From positions 4,557,512-4,621,511 of the forward strand of contig NW_024744357.1 of assembly GCF_018991925.1 (NCBI RefSeq): DNA of 64,000 bases, in the 5' to 3' direction. Source of the stretch: Homarus americanus. Taxonomy: Eukaryota; Arthropoda; Malacostraca; Decapoda; Nephropidae. The notes beneath the pieces are model-generated. The model worked only from the letters and a program-made list of their open reading frames with translations, was not told where the DNA came from and made no database searches. Shown here in pieces: positions 1 through 12,529 of this stretch; position 1 is the first letter of the stretch, and each line of letters opens with the position of its first letter. Position numbers and translations under genes: made by a program.

Positions 1-780
1 GGTCAAGAATGTTGTCGAATATTGACCCTATATATTGTCCTCCTGCAGGGCTGTGTGATGCAGGATGATTCTCCCTCACTAGACGTTCTTTGTTAGGTCT
101 CCAGCGTGTACACTCGATCATTCTGGACAATAAATGATAACAAAAAAGAGATAGGATAACATTGATGGATGGTTGAGGGCCAGAGGCGATCACTCCTCCA
201 CACATAATACCACGGTAGAGGTTGACAAATACCTGTCCTCCATTACCGTGACAAATTATGGTCGTAGTACACAAGACTGACTTTAAATCATCATTGATCC
301 CAGGTTACCTCACTCTCTTCGCCCCCTCCTGGAGCTTAGTTGTACTTGTGTGTCGTTTATATGCATATTATGGTCTAATCATACCTGTATCAGTTAATTA
401 AACGTTATCTAGTTACCTGTTGTTAAATGGTTTTCTCGGCTTTGGTATTCGTCCATAATCGTTAATCAATAATATTCAGGGTTTTCTTTTTCTCTTGATG
501 TCAACACTGAAGGGGAAACGGGAAAATATAAATCACGAGAATTTTTTTTTTTATTTCACACAAAAAAATAAAACTCGTAAACCCTTTGATAAAATAAAAT
601 AGCAAAATTCCCTCTTTTTTTTAGGAGGGGGGGAGAAGTTCGTAGCGATTATCTGCCTCTCACTTGATTGAAAGACTGACAAACCACCAATACCAAACTG
701 ATGTCTATGAAAACACCGACTAACTAGCGACCGTGTTTTGTGGTCCCAGTGATGAATGTCCACTTGTTCATTTACATGAC
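1..780. other. no gene recognised (left edge)
   Basis: AT-rich sequence with no splice-bounded coding frame that I can support on either strand. An open frame on the minus strand (551-1012) is made largely of the GTG/GAT repeat that follows and reads as His/Thr-rich low complexity. Confidence 0.5.
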
Positions 781-1010
781 AGTAACGTGACGGCTTTTTG
801 TGTTGGTGGTGACAGTGAGTGTGGTGATGGTGGTGATGGTGTGGTGATGGTGGTGACAGTGTCTGGTGAGTAATTATTGCTGTTGGTAGTGACTGTGTGG
901 TGTTGTTAGTGGTGATAGTGACAGTGTGATGTGGTGATAGTGATGGTGTGGTGGTGATAGTGTGGTGATGGTGATAGTTAGTAGTGGTGTTAGTGATGAT
1001 TGTGGTGGTC
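781..1010. repeat. degenerate GTG/GAT-rich minisatellite
   Basis: Short units such as GTGGTGATGGTGATAGTGACAG recur with no fixed length. This is trinucleotide-based low complexity and explains the His/Thr-rich frame on the minus strand. Confidence 0.75.
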
Positions 1011-1199
1011 AAGGGTAACTAAGGTAAAATAATATCACTCAAATTATGAAAGTTTACATTATTTACTTTTTTTTAAATTGTTCTACTTTTTACATTTTAT
1101 ATTATAAGTTTATCAGTTTACTTTTTTATTTTAGAAAGACTGAATAATTGAATTTTTTTTATTGTATGATTAATTTTCCTCTTTTATAATATCAAAACA

Positions 1200-1275
1200 G
1201 AAATACGAAATACAACAAAATACGAAATACAACAAAATACGAAATACAACAAAATACGAAATACAACAAAATACT
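1200..1275 (+). repeat. 17-bp tandem repeat, about four copies
   Basis: The unit AAATACGAAATACAACA is repeated about four times head to tail, almost without change. Confidence 0.85.
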
Positions 1276-1499
1276 AAACACTTTATGACTTCCTAACTTG
1301 TAAATGTTTCATGTAACAAGATGCTCTACAAAAACTCTTTCAAGTAACACTATACCATCGACCATTTACCGTGTTGTTAAGCCACATACCTAACCAAGCC
1401 AAACACTGAAATTATTTAGAATAAGCTTCACAATACACAGCCGCAAGTAACACACTAAACCTTCAAAAACTAAAATAGTTACGTATATAAAGATTAACA

Positions 1500-1685
1500 A
1501 ATAGCCATGCACTCTTAGAATAACAAAATAGTCATATACTCAGACATTAACAAAAAGTCATGCACTCAGATACAGTATAAACAGATAGTCATGCACTCAG
1601 ATATAAACAGATAGTCTTGCACTCAGACATAAACCGTCATGCATTCAGACATAAACCACCATGCACTCAGAGATTAATACATCGG
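1500..1685 (+). repeat. degenerate tandem repeat around ATAGTCATGCACTCAGA
   Basis: The core AGTCATGCACTCAGA recurs at about 25-30 bp intervals with variable A/T-rich linkers (…ATAAACAGATAGTC…). No coding potential was seen. Confidence 0.7.
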
Positions 1686-1869
1686 TAGTGATTCTGCAAC
1701 AAAACCTTGATAGAATTCAACCCCATGACATTTTTATTCACCTTCCCAGCCAAGATAATTTTGCTTCCCGATTCCCAGATTCACTTACGTGTATAAATAC
1801 GTGTCTTATCAGGAACCCCACCTGGACCTAGTCACAGCAGGAAAGATCAAAGTGTAAGGGAACAGTCGC

Positions 1870-2070
1870 CTGCACTTATACCTGGTACAGTGGCTGGCGC
1901 GTTTCGTGAGATGTGGCACCTCTGTAGAATGTTTATTTAGCATCCTTAGTCTGGTTACTATTCCCAAGCTCCTTAGGTCATTCCGGGAGTTTTAATACTA
2001 TGTAAACAATCACAGTGTTGCCACATATAACAAAATTGCACCCAGCCACTGTATCAGGTATAAGTGACAG
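1870..2070. mobile_element. MITE, family A, first copy
   Basis: A 201-bp block is bounded by inverted repeats of about 28 bp. The left end reads CTGCACTTATACCTGGTACA and continues GTGGCTGG. The reverse complement of the right end (2042-2070) reads CTGTCACTTATACCTGATAC and continues AGTGGCTGG. The interior has no open frame of note and contains TGTTGCCACAT, a motif shared with the other copy at 37307-37644. It fits a non-autonomous DNA transposon. I could not assign target-site duplications with certainty. Confidence 0.75.
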
Positions 2071-2970
2071 AGATAGTAAGTATTTATAGGAGATAAATTT
2101 TATGCATTTTAAGCTGGAAAGGAATATTTTCTTATCGTAGTAAATGATGGCTAGAGATTAGTTCTGATCTCGTGTCAAGGCGAATGTTAAAAAAAATAAA
2201 TAATTTCCTCTAAAACTCATTTATCTTTCCCTGGGTTTCAAGACTTATAAGACATATGCCTGGGACCTTTGATTCTTGCTACAGATAATGAAGGTAAGTT
2301 CAACGTATACTATATAATGGAGATATAGAAAAGCACAACTTTATTAAATTTTACGGTGTAGTTTCTCTTGACTTCAATACATTTACTCGACCTGTCATTC
2401 AAATTCACTATGTCAGTCTAATAGAAGTTTTCTGATTACTCTTCAAACCTTGCCTCAACTACCTCATTCACCTCCTTCTGGCCTCTCCTTCAGGTTCCTC
2501 CTTCAGGCACTACTTCAGGTCCGTCCTTCAGGTCTCTTCTTCAGGTCGCTTGAGGGCCATATATGGGCTTCAAGGAGGGTGGTTAAGCTGCTCTATACCA
2601 GAGTCGTGTTCCGACATCTGTTCTTGACCGGCACAACAGCACACCTCTCATCAGCATTCCATCCCCAATTATTACGGTCATGGTCCAGGTGGCAGAGAGT
2701 TAATTTGTGAACTTCTTGTGGGTCGGAGAATACAGGTACTCTCATTGCTTGGGTTCCATCTGTGACTTGGAGGCAGCATGAAAACTGTCTTGATTGACCT
2801 CGTATTTTCTGGTGTTGTTGAAAATGCTTTACTTTCACACATTTTGTTTTGAATTTCATTACACTTTAGTGCACAGTATCATATTACTAAATTAACTGAA
2901 ACAAATACTCAAACTTTCAACTTTACTTAACGAAAGTATCAGTGTCCTACCGTAAAGTTTTGCCTCGAAA
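2071..2970. other. no gene recognised
   Basis: Two overlapping frames of 86-88 codons (2450-2710 plus, 2593-2859 minus) lie here. A CTCCTTCAGGT-like motif is repeated at 2480-2545. Neither frame has recognisable domains or splice context, so I do not call a gene. Confidence 0.4.
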
Positions 2971-2973
2971 TTA

Positions 2974-3128
2974 CACATAACACCTGACCACCACATAACA
3001 CCTGACCATCACATAACACCTGACCACCACATAACACCTGACCATCACATTACACCTGACCACCATATAACACCTGACCATCACATAACACCTGACCATC
3101 ACATAACACCTGACCACCACATAACACC
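2974..3128 (+). repeat. 18-bp tandem repeat
   Basis: The unit ACATAACACCTGACCACC (alternating with …CCATC) is repeated about 8-9 times. On the minus strand it makes a VRCYVM/V-rich frame, which is an artefact of the repeat. Confidence 0.9.
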
Positions 3129-4160
3129 TAGACGGAGAGGAAATGATTCTCGCCCCTGGAAAAGGTAACTTAAGGGAGCGGGTCATTAATCTTATGGTCC
3201 CTGACTGAGGTAAGTTCTTGGCCATGGTGGCAGACAAGGTACCTCTCAGGAGACGCTCTCACAATAGGCTCGCTGGGGTGATCTATCTCTCTACTTCACC
3301 TCATTAAACCCCCACAAGGACACCAGTTGAAAGAAGGCTATTTTTTGGTTAATATTTTCTCTCATTAACCACTTATGTACGGGGGAAGGAGGGGGGGGGG
3401 TCTCTGTGGTGAATAAAATCGTCTGGCGTTAACCAAATAAAATATAAAAATTGGTGTCCAGTCGTGAAGAAATAAAACAACGAGTAAGCATATCATAACA
3501 AAAGTCTAGACACATTACACCTCCCGAGAGTAATGTAACCACCTGTAAGGTTCTGTTTATTACGTTTCATTAAATATCAATTAAACATTGTTAATTAATA
3601 CTACAAACACTACCTTCAATGGTGTCAATTTAGCTTCATTTAAGAAAGAGTTGTAGTTAATAAGACCTCTAGATACACCTTTCACACGTAAACACCTCCA
3701 GTAATGTCAAGAAATCCTAAACTCGTAGACTTCACCTGTAAGACCGCGTCAACACCAATGACACACTGAAACTCCAACTCTTCTGAGCCGGCAGAAAAAC
3801 ATATCAACACAACACGTAGGAGTGAAGTTTTCTCACATAGGCAGGAGAGTTTGGACGGCGTGAACACCAATAATAAATATCATCTATAAACATGTATCAG
3901 GACTTGATCTTGGCCAGGAGGGAAAACGTTTCTCTTACAGCTGGTGACAAGATAGTAAAAGGTGGCATATTAATTACGGCGCCTAAAACGACTCAAGTGT
4001 AGTATTTGAACAAGATACTTTTTCTTATCGTTAATCGTTCACAGTCAACCCAGCTATAATGGGGTACCTAAGTTTACAGATGAGGAAGGGAAAGCGGTCG
4101 AATGCAGTGCCGACCTCGCTGCCTCCTCGTTTACAGAAGACTTAGAAAATACGGATGAGC
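3129..4160. other. no gene recognised
   Basis: Mixed sequence with a poly-G run at about 3391-3400. No exon with credible splice sites or protein similarity was seen. Confidence 0.4.
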
Positions 4161-4620
4161 TGTGTCCACTCTGCCCTTAACGTGGAGGTCAGGCCCATGG
4201 AACCTATATTCATACATTACCGACCTGGGGTACACACACACACACCGGCTCCTACTTCCACCCGAGATCCCTGGTCTGCAAATTGCTGTTCGATACCACA
4301 ACCGCATCCAGCCCATACAAGCACGAACTGATCGCTATAAGAACAGCCCAGTCCCAACCAATGTAAAAATTATCAACAACTCGTATTCAACCAGTGTATT
4401 CACTCCCAGCCAATCTTACCTTTTTTGCACTGTCACTGTGTTGAAATGCCCTGTAGATTGAGCTTCACCCCACCTAGTTATTACATATCATATTTGCATC
4501 ACTCAAGTTACTTGTATATTATTTGTCAATCAAGAGACCCATTCCCCAATTATGTAACTGTATATTTTCAACCTTCCGGCTACCATGCTATTTTAATAAG
4601 CCGTTAATTATTATTATTAT
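4160..4620 (+). mobile_element. probable 3' end of a non-LTR retrotransposon
   Basis: A plus-strand frame (4162-4461) contains RYHNRIQPIQARTDRYKNSP. This resembles the C-terminal segment of arthropod Jockey/I-type LINE reverse-transcriptase proteins, where 'IQARTTRYxNS' is recurrent. A 3' UTR-like stretch and then a (TTA)n-type microsatellite follow, as expected for a LINE tail. No catalytic motif is left, so this is a 5'-truncated fragment. The family assignment is from memory. Confidence 0.4.
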
Positions 4621-4664
4621 AGTTATAAGCGCAAACAAATAATAATAATAGTAAATAATAATAC

Positions 4665-4752
<88 letters not shown>

Positions 4753-4883
4753 TATGTGGACGTGTGTGATGGTAGTTTTACCTCCCTCACTACCAATATT
4801 CCAATATTTATAGCATATTAAATATTCACGCTCGCATACACACACACCACAACACAACACAACAACACATACACACACACACA

Positions 4884-4920
<37 letters not shown>
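4606..4920. repeat. (TAA)n and (CA)n microsatellites
   Basis: Long ATA/TAA trinucleotide runs occupy about 4640-4755, and CA dinucleotide runs about 4838-4919. They create a spurious Tyr/Cys-rich minus-strand frame. Confidence 0.95.
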
Positions 4921-4921
<1 letters not shown>

Positions 4922-5547
4922 ACCAAAGCCAAAACAATTAACCTCTTCATTCTCGGGTGTGGAGGTTTAATAACAATAAAGTCTGTGAAGTTGTTTCTTG
5001 GACAATAACACAACAGGACTATAATAATCTGTTCTCAAATCTCCGGAAAATGTTTAGGAGTATTACCAAACGCGTCAGTTGCACACACACACACAACATC
5101 CCCTGCACAACGCCTCATTTATTTTGCAATCAGAGTCGAGGAATTTTCACAAAGTGGTATTTGGATTTCCAGTCATTTTCTCTCTCTATGTGTTTTTGCT
5201 TTACTCAATTTTGTTTATCTTTATTCTATTGTTACTCTTGTGAAGTTTGAAGAAAGCTTTTAAATGACTCTCACAGTATACTTGTACATAGGGGAAAAAT
5301 GCCGCCTCCTTCAACCTCACAAACACGAGGTTTCTTGAAAAAAAAAAAAATCCCAGACAGTCGACACAGAGACATGCTGGCTGCCACAAGATAAACGCCA
5401 GGCGAATGAAAGAATCTGGCAGACGGTAGGTGTGGCGCTTTCATTGTACAGTGTTTCTATAACGACGTTGTTAAACTCAGGCGTCCGATATAACTTCCTC
5501 TGTGATTAACCCAGAGGTAATCTGTAGCCAGCAAACATTTTCTAACT

Positions 5548-5548
5548 C

Positions 5549-5597
<49 letters not shown>

Positions 5598-5695
5598 AAT
5601 ACATTTCTTATCATTTAATATTAAACTATGATATATTATACCATCTGAATTTATTGTAAGAAAATTTTTGTAAACATGTACCTTGAATGCCTGCC

Positions 5696-5727
<32 letters not shown>

Positions 5728-5745
5728 GATGAAGAACCCCCCCCC
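5548..5745. repeat. (AAAT)n, (GTCT)n and poly-C tracts
   Basis: AAAT tetranucleotides run at about 5548-5596, TGTC units at about 5692-5727, and a C homopolymer lies near 5740. All are simple repeats. Confidence 0.95.
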
Positions 5746-6079
5746 CCCGCCCTAAACCATCATGTTCCCACTCTCACCATACACACGTTCTCACTGTCTA
5801 TAATAACACATAAATGACCGTAATTCACTTGGTATATTGTCATAGAATCCATTAAAAGTTATATTCCTTATATTAAACAATAACTATTATCACCAGTCTC
5901 AGAGTCTTGCCTACTAACCTACAGTAGAGTCAAGTACTAAAATCCGTTCACCTGTCTCCTTATAAACCACGAACCCCCCGAAAGATTCAGACTCGTGAAT
6001 CCGAAGCATTTATGGCTAGCATAATAGTCTATTGCTTCGGGTTCATGAATCTGTTGTATCTCTCGGGTGGTTCGTGGTT

Positions 6080-6081
<2 letters not shown>

Positions 6082-6134
<53 letters not shown>
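6082..6134. repeat. (GA)n microsatellite
   Basis: An uninterrupted GA run. Further short CT and CA runs lie at about 6467-6510 and 6748-6770. No gene was seen between 5750 and 6940. Confidence 0.95.
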
Positions 6135-6138
<4 letters not shown>

Positions 6139-6466
6139 ACCGACTTTAATAGTTGACTGTATTAAGAAGATCGAGGTTTTTTATTCCGAATATTTTATAA
6201 CACGGGGTAAAACTAATGAACGCTATATATTGCTTGTCTCAGTGACGTGCCTTAACCCCCAAACACCACATCTGTTCTTGATAAAATCTTGAGTTTAATA
6301 ATGCCACGATTACACGGAAGACTGGGCGGCTAGTCTCAAATTTACATAGATAACAGAAAACGGGATAAAATTGTCTTCTTTGAAATATTAATGTCAAAAA
6401 AAGAGAAAATTAAACCTTTGATAACAGTGAAAATATGTGTAGATTATAATTTAAATATTTATCACA

Positions 6467-6497
<31 letters not shown>

Positions 6498-6942
6498 CCT
6501 CTGTCTCTCCCATAACTCCATCAACTTCCCTTGGTAGTATTTTTAAGTAAGTCATCCACACACTTTTCTACACTTACAAAAATTCCTAAATTACCACGAC
6601 GACCAGAGACGAGGAAGACGAAAAATTAAACGAAGAATTAAGATGATGAATGACACTTAGGTAATATAGTGTAGTGTTGCATGACAGAAATAACAGAAGG
6701 TACATTTTGAATACTTCGAAAGAGGGTGTGATTTACTAAATGACATTACACACACACACACACACACAGACAGAGTTTACATTCACAATTATTCACTTTG
6801 ATATGCATTACTCCACCTGTGTAAATGAATTGTAGTCTTCAGGTAAGATTATAAATATTGTATAACCCTTCTACCTTTACCTGCTCCCAGTTGAAGTTAG
6901 AACAATAAGTGTGTAGGAAATGTATTGTATGAATCATATGTT

Positions 6943-8850
6943 TACCACAGATGGCCCTGACTGTAATTTAGGGGTGTGATAATGGCCCTGACTGTAGTTT
7001 AGAGGTGTGATAATGGCCCTGACTGTAGTTTAGGGGTGTGATAATGACCCTGACTGTAGTTTAGAGGTGTGATAATGACCCTGACTGTAGTTTAGGGGTG
7101 TGATAATGGCACTGACTGTAGTTTAGGGGTGTGATAATGGCCCTGACTGTAGTTTAGAGGTGTGATAATGGCCCTGACTGTAGTTTAGGGTGTGATAATG
7201 GACCTTGATTTGGGGGGTGTGATAATGGCTGACTGTAGTTGGGATGTGATAATGCCTGACTGTAGTTTAGGGTGTGATAATGGCCCTGACTTAGTTTGGG
7301 GGTGTGATAATGGCCTGACTGTGGTTTGGGGTGTGATAATGGCTGACTGTAGTTGGTGTGATAATAGCCCTGACTGTAGTTTAGGGGATGTGATAATGGC
7401 CCTGACTGTGGTTGGGGTGTGATAAGCCCTGACTGTAGTTTAAGTGTGATAATGACCTGACTGTAGTTTAGGGGTGTGATAATGACCTGACTGGTTTGGG
7501 GTGTGATAATCTGACTGTGGTTTAGGGGTGTGATGTGGACTTAGTTGGGGTGTGATAATGGCCTGACTGGTTTAGGGATGTGATAATGGCCCTGACTGTG
7601 GTTGGGGATGTGATAATGACCTGACTGTAGTTTGGGGTGATAATGGCCTGACTGTAGTTTAGGGGTGTGATAATGGCCTGACTGGAGTTTGGGGTGTGAT
7701 AATGGCTGACTGGTTGGGGGTGTGATAATGGCCTGACTGTAGTTTAGGGGTGTGATAATGGCCTGATGTGGTTTGGGGTGTGATAATGGCCCTGACTGGT
7801 TTGGGTTTGATAATGGCACTGACTGTAGTTTAGGGGTGTGATAATGGCCCTGACTGTAGTTTGGGGTGGATAATGGCTGTTGAGTTTAGATGATAATGAC
7901 CTGACTGTAGTTTAGAGGTGTGATAATGGCCTGACTGTGGTTTTGGGGGTGTGTGATAATGGCCCTGACTGTAGTTTGGGGTGTGATAATGCTGACTGTG
8001 GTTTGGGAATTGTGACCCCTGACTGTGGTTTAGAGGTGTGGCTGACTGTAGTTTGGGTGTGTGATAATGGCCCTGACTGGTTTGGGGTGTGATAATAGTC
8101 CTGACTGTAGTTTAGGGTGTGATATGGCCCTGACTGTGGTTGAGGTGTGATAATGGCTGACTGTAGTTTAGGGTGTGATATTGGCCCTGTGATTTGGGGT
8201 GTGATAATCTGACTGTGGTTTAGAGGTGTGATAATGGCTGACTGTGGTTTGGGGTGTGATAATAGCCCTGACTGTGGTTGGGGTGTGATAATGGCCTGAC
8301 TGTGGTTTGGTGGTGTGATGTTTTAGAGGTGTGATAATGGCCCTGACTGTGGTTTGAGGGGTGTGATAATAGCTGACTGTGGTTTGGGGGTGTGATAATA
8401 GCCCTGACTGTGGTTTAGGGTGTGATAATAGCCGACTGTAGTTTGGGGTGTGATAATGGCTTGGATGTAGTTTGGGGTGTGATAATGGCCTTGTGTAGTT
8501 TAGAGTGTGATGTGTTTTATTTAGGGGTGTGATAATGGCCTGACTGTATTTAGAGGTGTGATAATGGCTCTGACTGTAGTTTAGTGTGATAATGGCTGAC
8601 TGTAGTTTAGAGGTGTGATAATGGCCTGACTGTGGTTTGGGGTGTGATAATGGCCTGTGTTTGGGGTGCGATAATGGCCTGACTGTAGTTTAGGGGTGTG
8701 ATAATAGCCCTGACTGTGGTTGAGGGGTGTGATAATAGCTGATGTTGAGTTTAGAGGTGTGATAATGGCCTGACTGTAGTTTAGGGGGGTGTGATAATAG
8801 CCCTGACTGGTTTAGAGGGTGTGATAATGGCTGACTGTAGTTTGGTGTTG
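6943..8850 (+). repeat. 31-bp minisatellite, about 1.9 kb
   Basis: The consensus unit is TGATAATGGCCCTGACTGTA followed by GTTTAGGGGTG. The first 8 units (to about 7190) are regular. Further right the units lose one to several bases at many places, so the period drifts. Short open frames on both strands are by-products. No gene is present in the stretch. Confidence 0.95.
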
Positions 8851-8894
8851 GCATTGTTATTATGATGGCATGTAATGTCAACTTGGGTGATATG

Positions 8895-10665
8895 ATTTTT
8901 TATTTTATTTTTTCTACCGGTGTCTTTTTTTTGTCCCTTATTTGTGTTCATTGTTTGCCTCCTGTATTTGTTTCTGTTTGCATGTCTTCATTTGTTTATC
9001 TTCCTTGTTTATCTTCCTTGTTTATTTTCCGTCTTATCTTCCTTGCTTATTTTCTTGTTTATCTTCCATGTTTATCTTCTTTTTGTTTACCTTCTCTTGT
9101 TTATCTTCCTGTTTATCTTCCTTGTTTGTTTTCCTGTTTGCATGTCTTCTTTTTGTTTATCTTCCTTGTTTATCTTCCTTGTTTATTTCCTTGTTTATCT
9201 TCCTTGCTTATCTTCCTTGTTTATTTTCTGTCCTTATCTTCCTTGCTTATTTTCCTTGTTTATCTTCCTATGTTTATCTTCTTTTGTTTATCTTCCTTGC
9301 TTATCTTCCTTGTTTATCTTCCGCTTTATCTTCCATGTTACTTTTTGTTTATCTTCCTTGTTTATCTTCCTTGTTTATTTTCCGTCTTTATCTTCCTTCT
9401 TTGTTTATCTTCCTTGTTTATCTTCTCTTGTTTCTCTCTTTTGTTTGTTTTCTTGTTTATCTTCCTTGTTTTATCTTCCTTGTTTGTTTTCCTGTTTTGC
9501 ATGTCTTCATTTGTTTATCTTCCTTGTTTATCTTCCTTGTTTATCTTCCTTGTTTGTTTTCCTGTTTGCATGTCTTCATTTGTTTATCTTCCTTGTTTAT
9601 CTTCCTTTTGTTTATCTTCCTTGTTTGTTTCTCCGTCCTTATCTTCCTTCTTTGCTTATTTTCCTTTGTTTATCTATGTTTATTCTTTCTCTTTGTTTAC
9701 CTTCCTTGTTTATCTTCCTTGTTTATCTTCCTTGTTTGTTTTCCTGTTTGCATGTCTTCATTTTGTTTATCTTCCTTGTTTATCTTCCTGTTTATTTTCC
9801 GTCCTTATCTTCCTTGCTTATTTTCCTTGTTTATCTTCCATGTTTATCTTCTTTGTTTACCTTCCTTGTTTATCTTCCTGTTTATCTTCCTTGTTTTCCT
9901 GTTTGCATGTCTTCATTTGTTTATCTTCCTTTTTATCTTCCTTGTTTATCTTCCTTGTTTATCTTCCTTGCTTATCTTCCTTGTTTATTTTCTGTCCTTA
10001 TCTTCCTTGCTTATTTTCCTTGTTTATCTTCCATGTTTATCTTCTTTGTTTATCTTCCTTGCTTATCTTCCTTGTTTATCTTCCGTCTTTATCTTCCATG
10101 TTAACTTCTTTTGTTTGTCTTCATTGTTTGCCTTCCTTGTTTGTTTTCCTGTTTACATGTCTTCATTTGTTTATCTTACTTGTTTATCTTCCTTGTTTAT
10201 CTTCCTTGTTTATCTTCCTTGCTTATCTTCCTTGTTTATCTTCCTTGCTTATCTTCCTTGTTTATATTCCTTGTTTATCTTCTCCTTTGTTTGTCTTATT
10301 TCTGTTTGATGTTGTCTTCATCTGTTTATCATCTTCTTGTTTATCTTCCTTGTTTGATTTCTTATTTGTTTTCTCTCTTGTTTGTTTTCCTGTTTGCATG
10401 TCTTCATTTGTTTATCTTCCTTGTTTATTTTCCTTGTTTATCTTCCTTGTTTATCTTCCTTGTTTATTTTCCTTGTTTATCTTCCTTGTTTATCTTGTTT
10501 ATCTTCCTTGTTTACCTTCCTTGCTTATCTTCCTTGTTTGTTTTCCTGTTTGCATGTCTTCATTTGTTTATCTTCCTTGTTTATCTTCCTTGTTTATCTT
10601 CCTTGTTTATCTTGTTTATCTTCCTTGTTTATCTTCCTTGTTTATCTTCCTTGTTTATCGTCGTT
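8895..10665 (+). repeat. 13-bp minisatellite, about 1.8 kb, open in three frames
   Basis: The unit TTTATCTTCCTTG has variants with TTTG, TTGC or GTCC. A longer variant with TTTTCCTGTTTGCATGTCTT recurs about eight times, giving a higher-order pattern. Because 13 is not a multiple of 3 and the unit has no stop in any plus frame, a frame of 610 codons (8862-10694) and two shorter ones stay open. The product would be a 13-residue hydrophobic repeat (LFIFLVYLPCLSS). I treat it as non-coding, with no start or splice context or homology to support a gene. Confidence 0.9.
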
Positions 10666-10689
10666 GGAGGCAGAGTTTACTAGTTCACA

Positions 10690-11515
10690 AGTAGACTTTA
10701 ACTCCCTGACTTTCCTCACTCCCTTTCCTCATGTCCCGTCTCCTGCCATCCACCTCCTCCCTCTTTCCTTTCCTTCCTCCTGTGACCTTCCTCCTTCTCC
10801 TGCCCTTCCACGTCTCCTACCCTTCACCTCCTCCTCCTCCTCTCCTGAAGGGCCAGTAAGATGTAAGAGCCACTCACACAGCAAGACTGGAGTGGTGTTA
10901 TAGGTACACATATATAATATAATATGTACACAGTTGCGGCAATACGTGACCAATGAGCCAGGCTGCCAAGAACTTTAGTGCCAGTGAGTGAATAACGTAT
11001 GTGTGTGTGTGTGTGTATGTGTGTGTGTGTACATTGCATTTACAGTATCCGTCACTTAAGAGCGGATATTGATAAACGTGTAAACAAGGAACAGCTTAGA
11101 AGATAATGTAATACTGCAGGTTGTTTGTCGCAGTTGAGGAAGATATGAAGAATGTGTCTGTCAGTGAGTCATGGCAGGTGATCGACCAGAGACAAAGTTG
11201 GTATGTTGACGTATTGTTATATTTACATAATGATAATTGTAATCGTTCATAGGAGCGATTTGGGTTTGTGCAGTACAATAAGACCCTTGTCGTTGACGCG
11301 ATGAGTATAATTCGGTCACATATAACAACTGCTGGTACATCAGGACACAGTTTGAATAATACGATCAATATACAGTACATAATTACACTTATTAAAGTTA
11401 TTTAGAGTTCTCAGAGGATTCAACAGTTCACAATAACACTCACGTTTTGGGGTCAAGGGTTAGACCAGCGAGAACAAACATAATGTCCTGTGGGAAACTG
11501 TTGTGGGCGAGAATC
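10690..11515. other. pyrimidine-rich and unique sequence, no gene recognised
   Basis: A C/T-rich stretch (10690-10850) is followed by a short (TG)n run near 10998-11030, then unique AT-rich DNA. Nothing coding can be supported. Confidence 0.45.
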
Positions 11516-11519
11516 AAGA

Positions 11520-12515
11520 ACACGTTACTACCATCATCATCATCACTACCATACATGTTACTACCATCACCATCATCATCACTACCATACATGTTACTAC
11601 CATCATCATCATCACTACCATACATGTTACTACCATCATCATCATCATCACTACCATACATGTTACTACCATCATCATCATCACTACCATACATGTTACT
11701 ACCATCATCATCATCACTACCATATATGTTACTACCATCATCATCATCATCACTACCATACATGTTACTACCATCATCATCATCATCACTACCATACATG
11801 TTACTACCATCATCATCACATACCCATACATGTTACTACCATCATCATCATCACTACCATACATGTTACTACCATCATCATCATCACTACCATACATGTT
11901 ACTACCATCATCATCATCATCACTACCATACATGTTACTACCATCATCATCATCACTACCATACATGTTACTACCATCATCATCATCACTACCATACATG
12001 TTACTACCATCATCATCATCACTACCATACATGTTACTACCATCATCATCATCACTACCATACACATGTTACTACCATCATCATCATCATCACTACCATA
12101 CTACCATCATCATCATCACTACATGTTACACCATCATCATCATCACTACCATACATGTTACTACCATCATCATCATCACTACCATACATGTTACTACCAT
12201 CATCATCATCACTACCATACATGTTACTACCATCATCATCATCACTACCATACATGTTACTACCATCATCATCATCACTACCATACATGTTACTACCATC
12301 ATCATCATCACTACCATACATGTTACTACCATCATCATCATCACTACCATACATGTTACTACCATCATCATCATCACTACCATACGTGTTTCTACCATCA
12401 TCATCATCACTACCATACATGTTACTACCATCATCATCATCACTACCATACGTGTTTCTACCATCATCATCATCACTACCATACATGTTACTACCATCAT
12501 CATCATCACTACCAC
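11520..12515. repeat. 33-bp minisatellite open in all six frames
   Basis: The unit CATACATGTTACTACCATCA plus TCATCATCACTAC occurs about 30 times. Length variants differ mostly by whole ATC triplets (30, 33 or 36 bp), so the frame is largely kept. All six frames stay open for long distances. On the minus strand they read as 11-residue repeats MYGSDDDDGSN or MVVMMMMVVTC; on the plus strand as LLPSSSSLPYM, YHHHHYHTCYY or HVTTIIIITTI. Frame breaks occur at about 11815-11830, 12062 and 12097-12125. I see no flanking exon or signal that makes one frame preferable. Confidence 0.92.
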
Positions 12516-12529
12516 AAATATCATCATCA

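Noticed and set aside
2593..2859. An 88-codon Cys/His-containing minus-strand frame
   Set aside because: It looks slightly protein-like but has no splice context, motif or family I can name.
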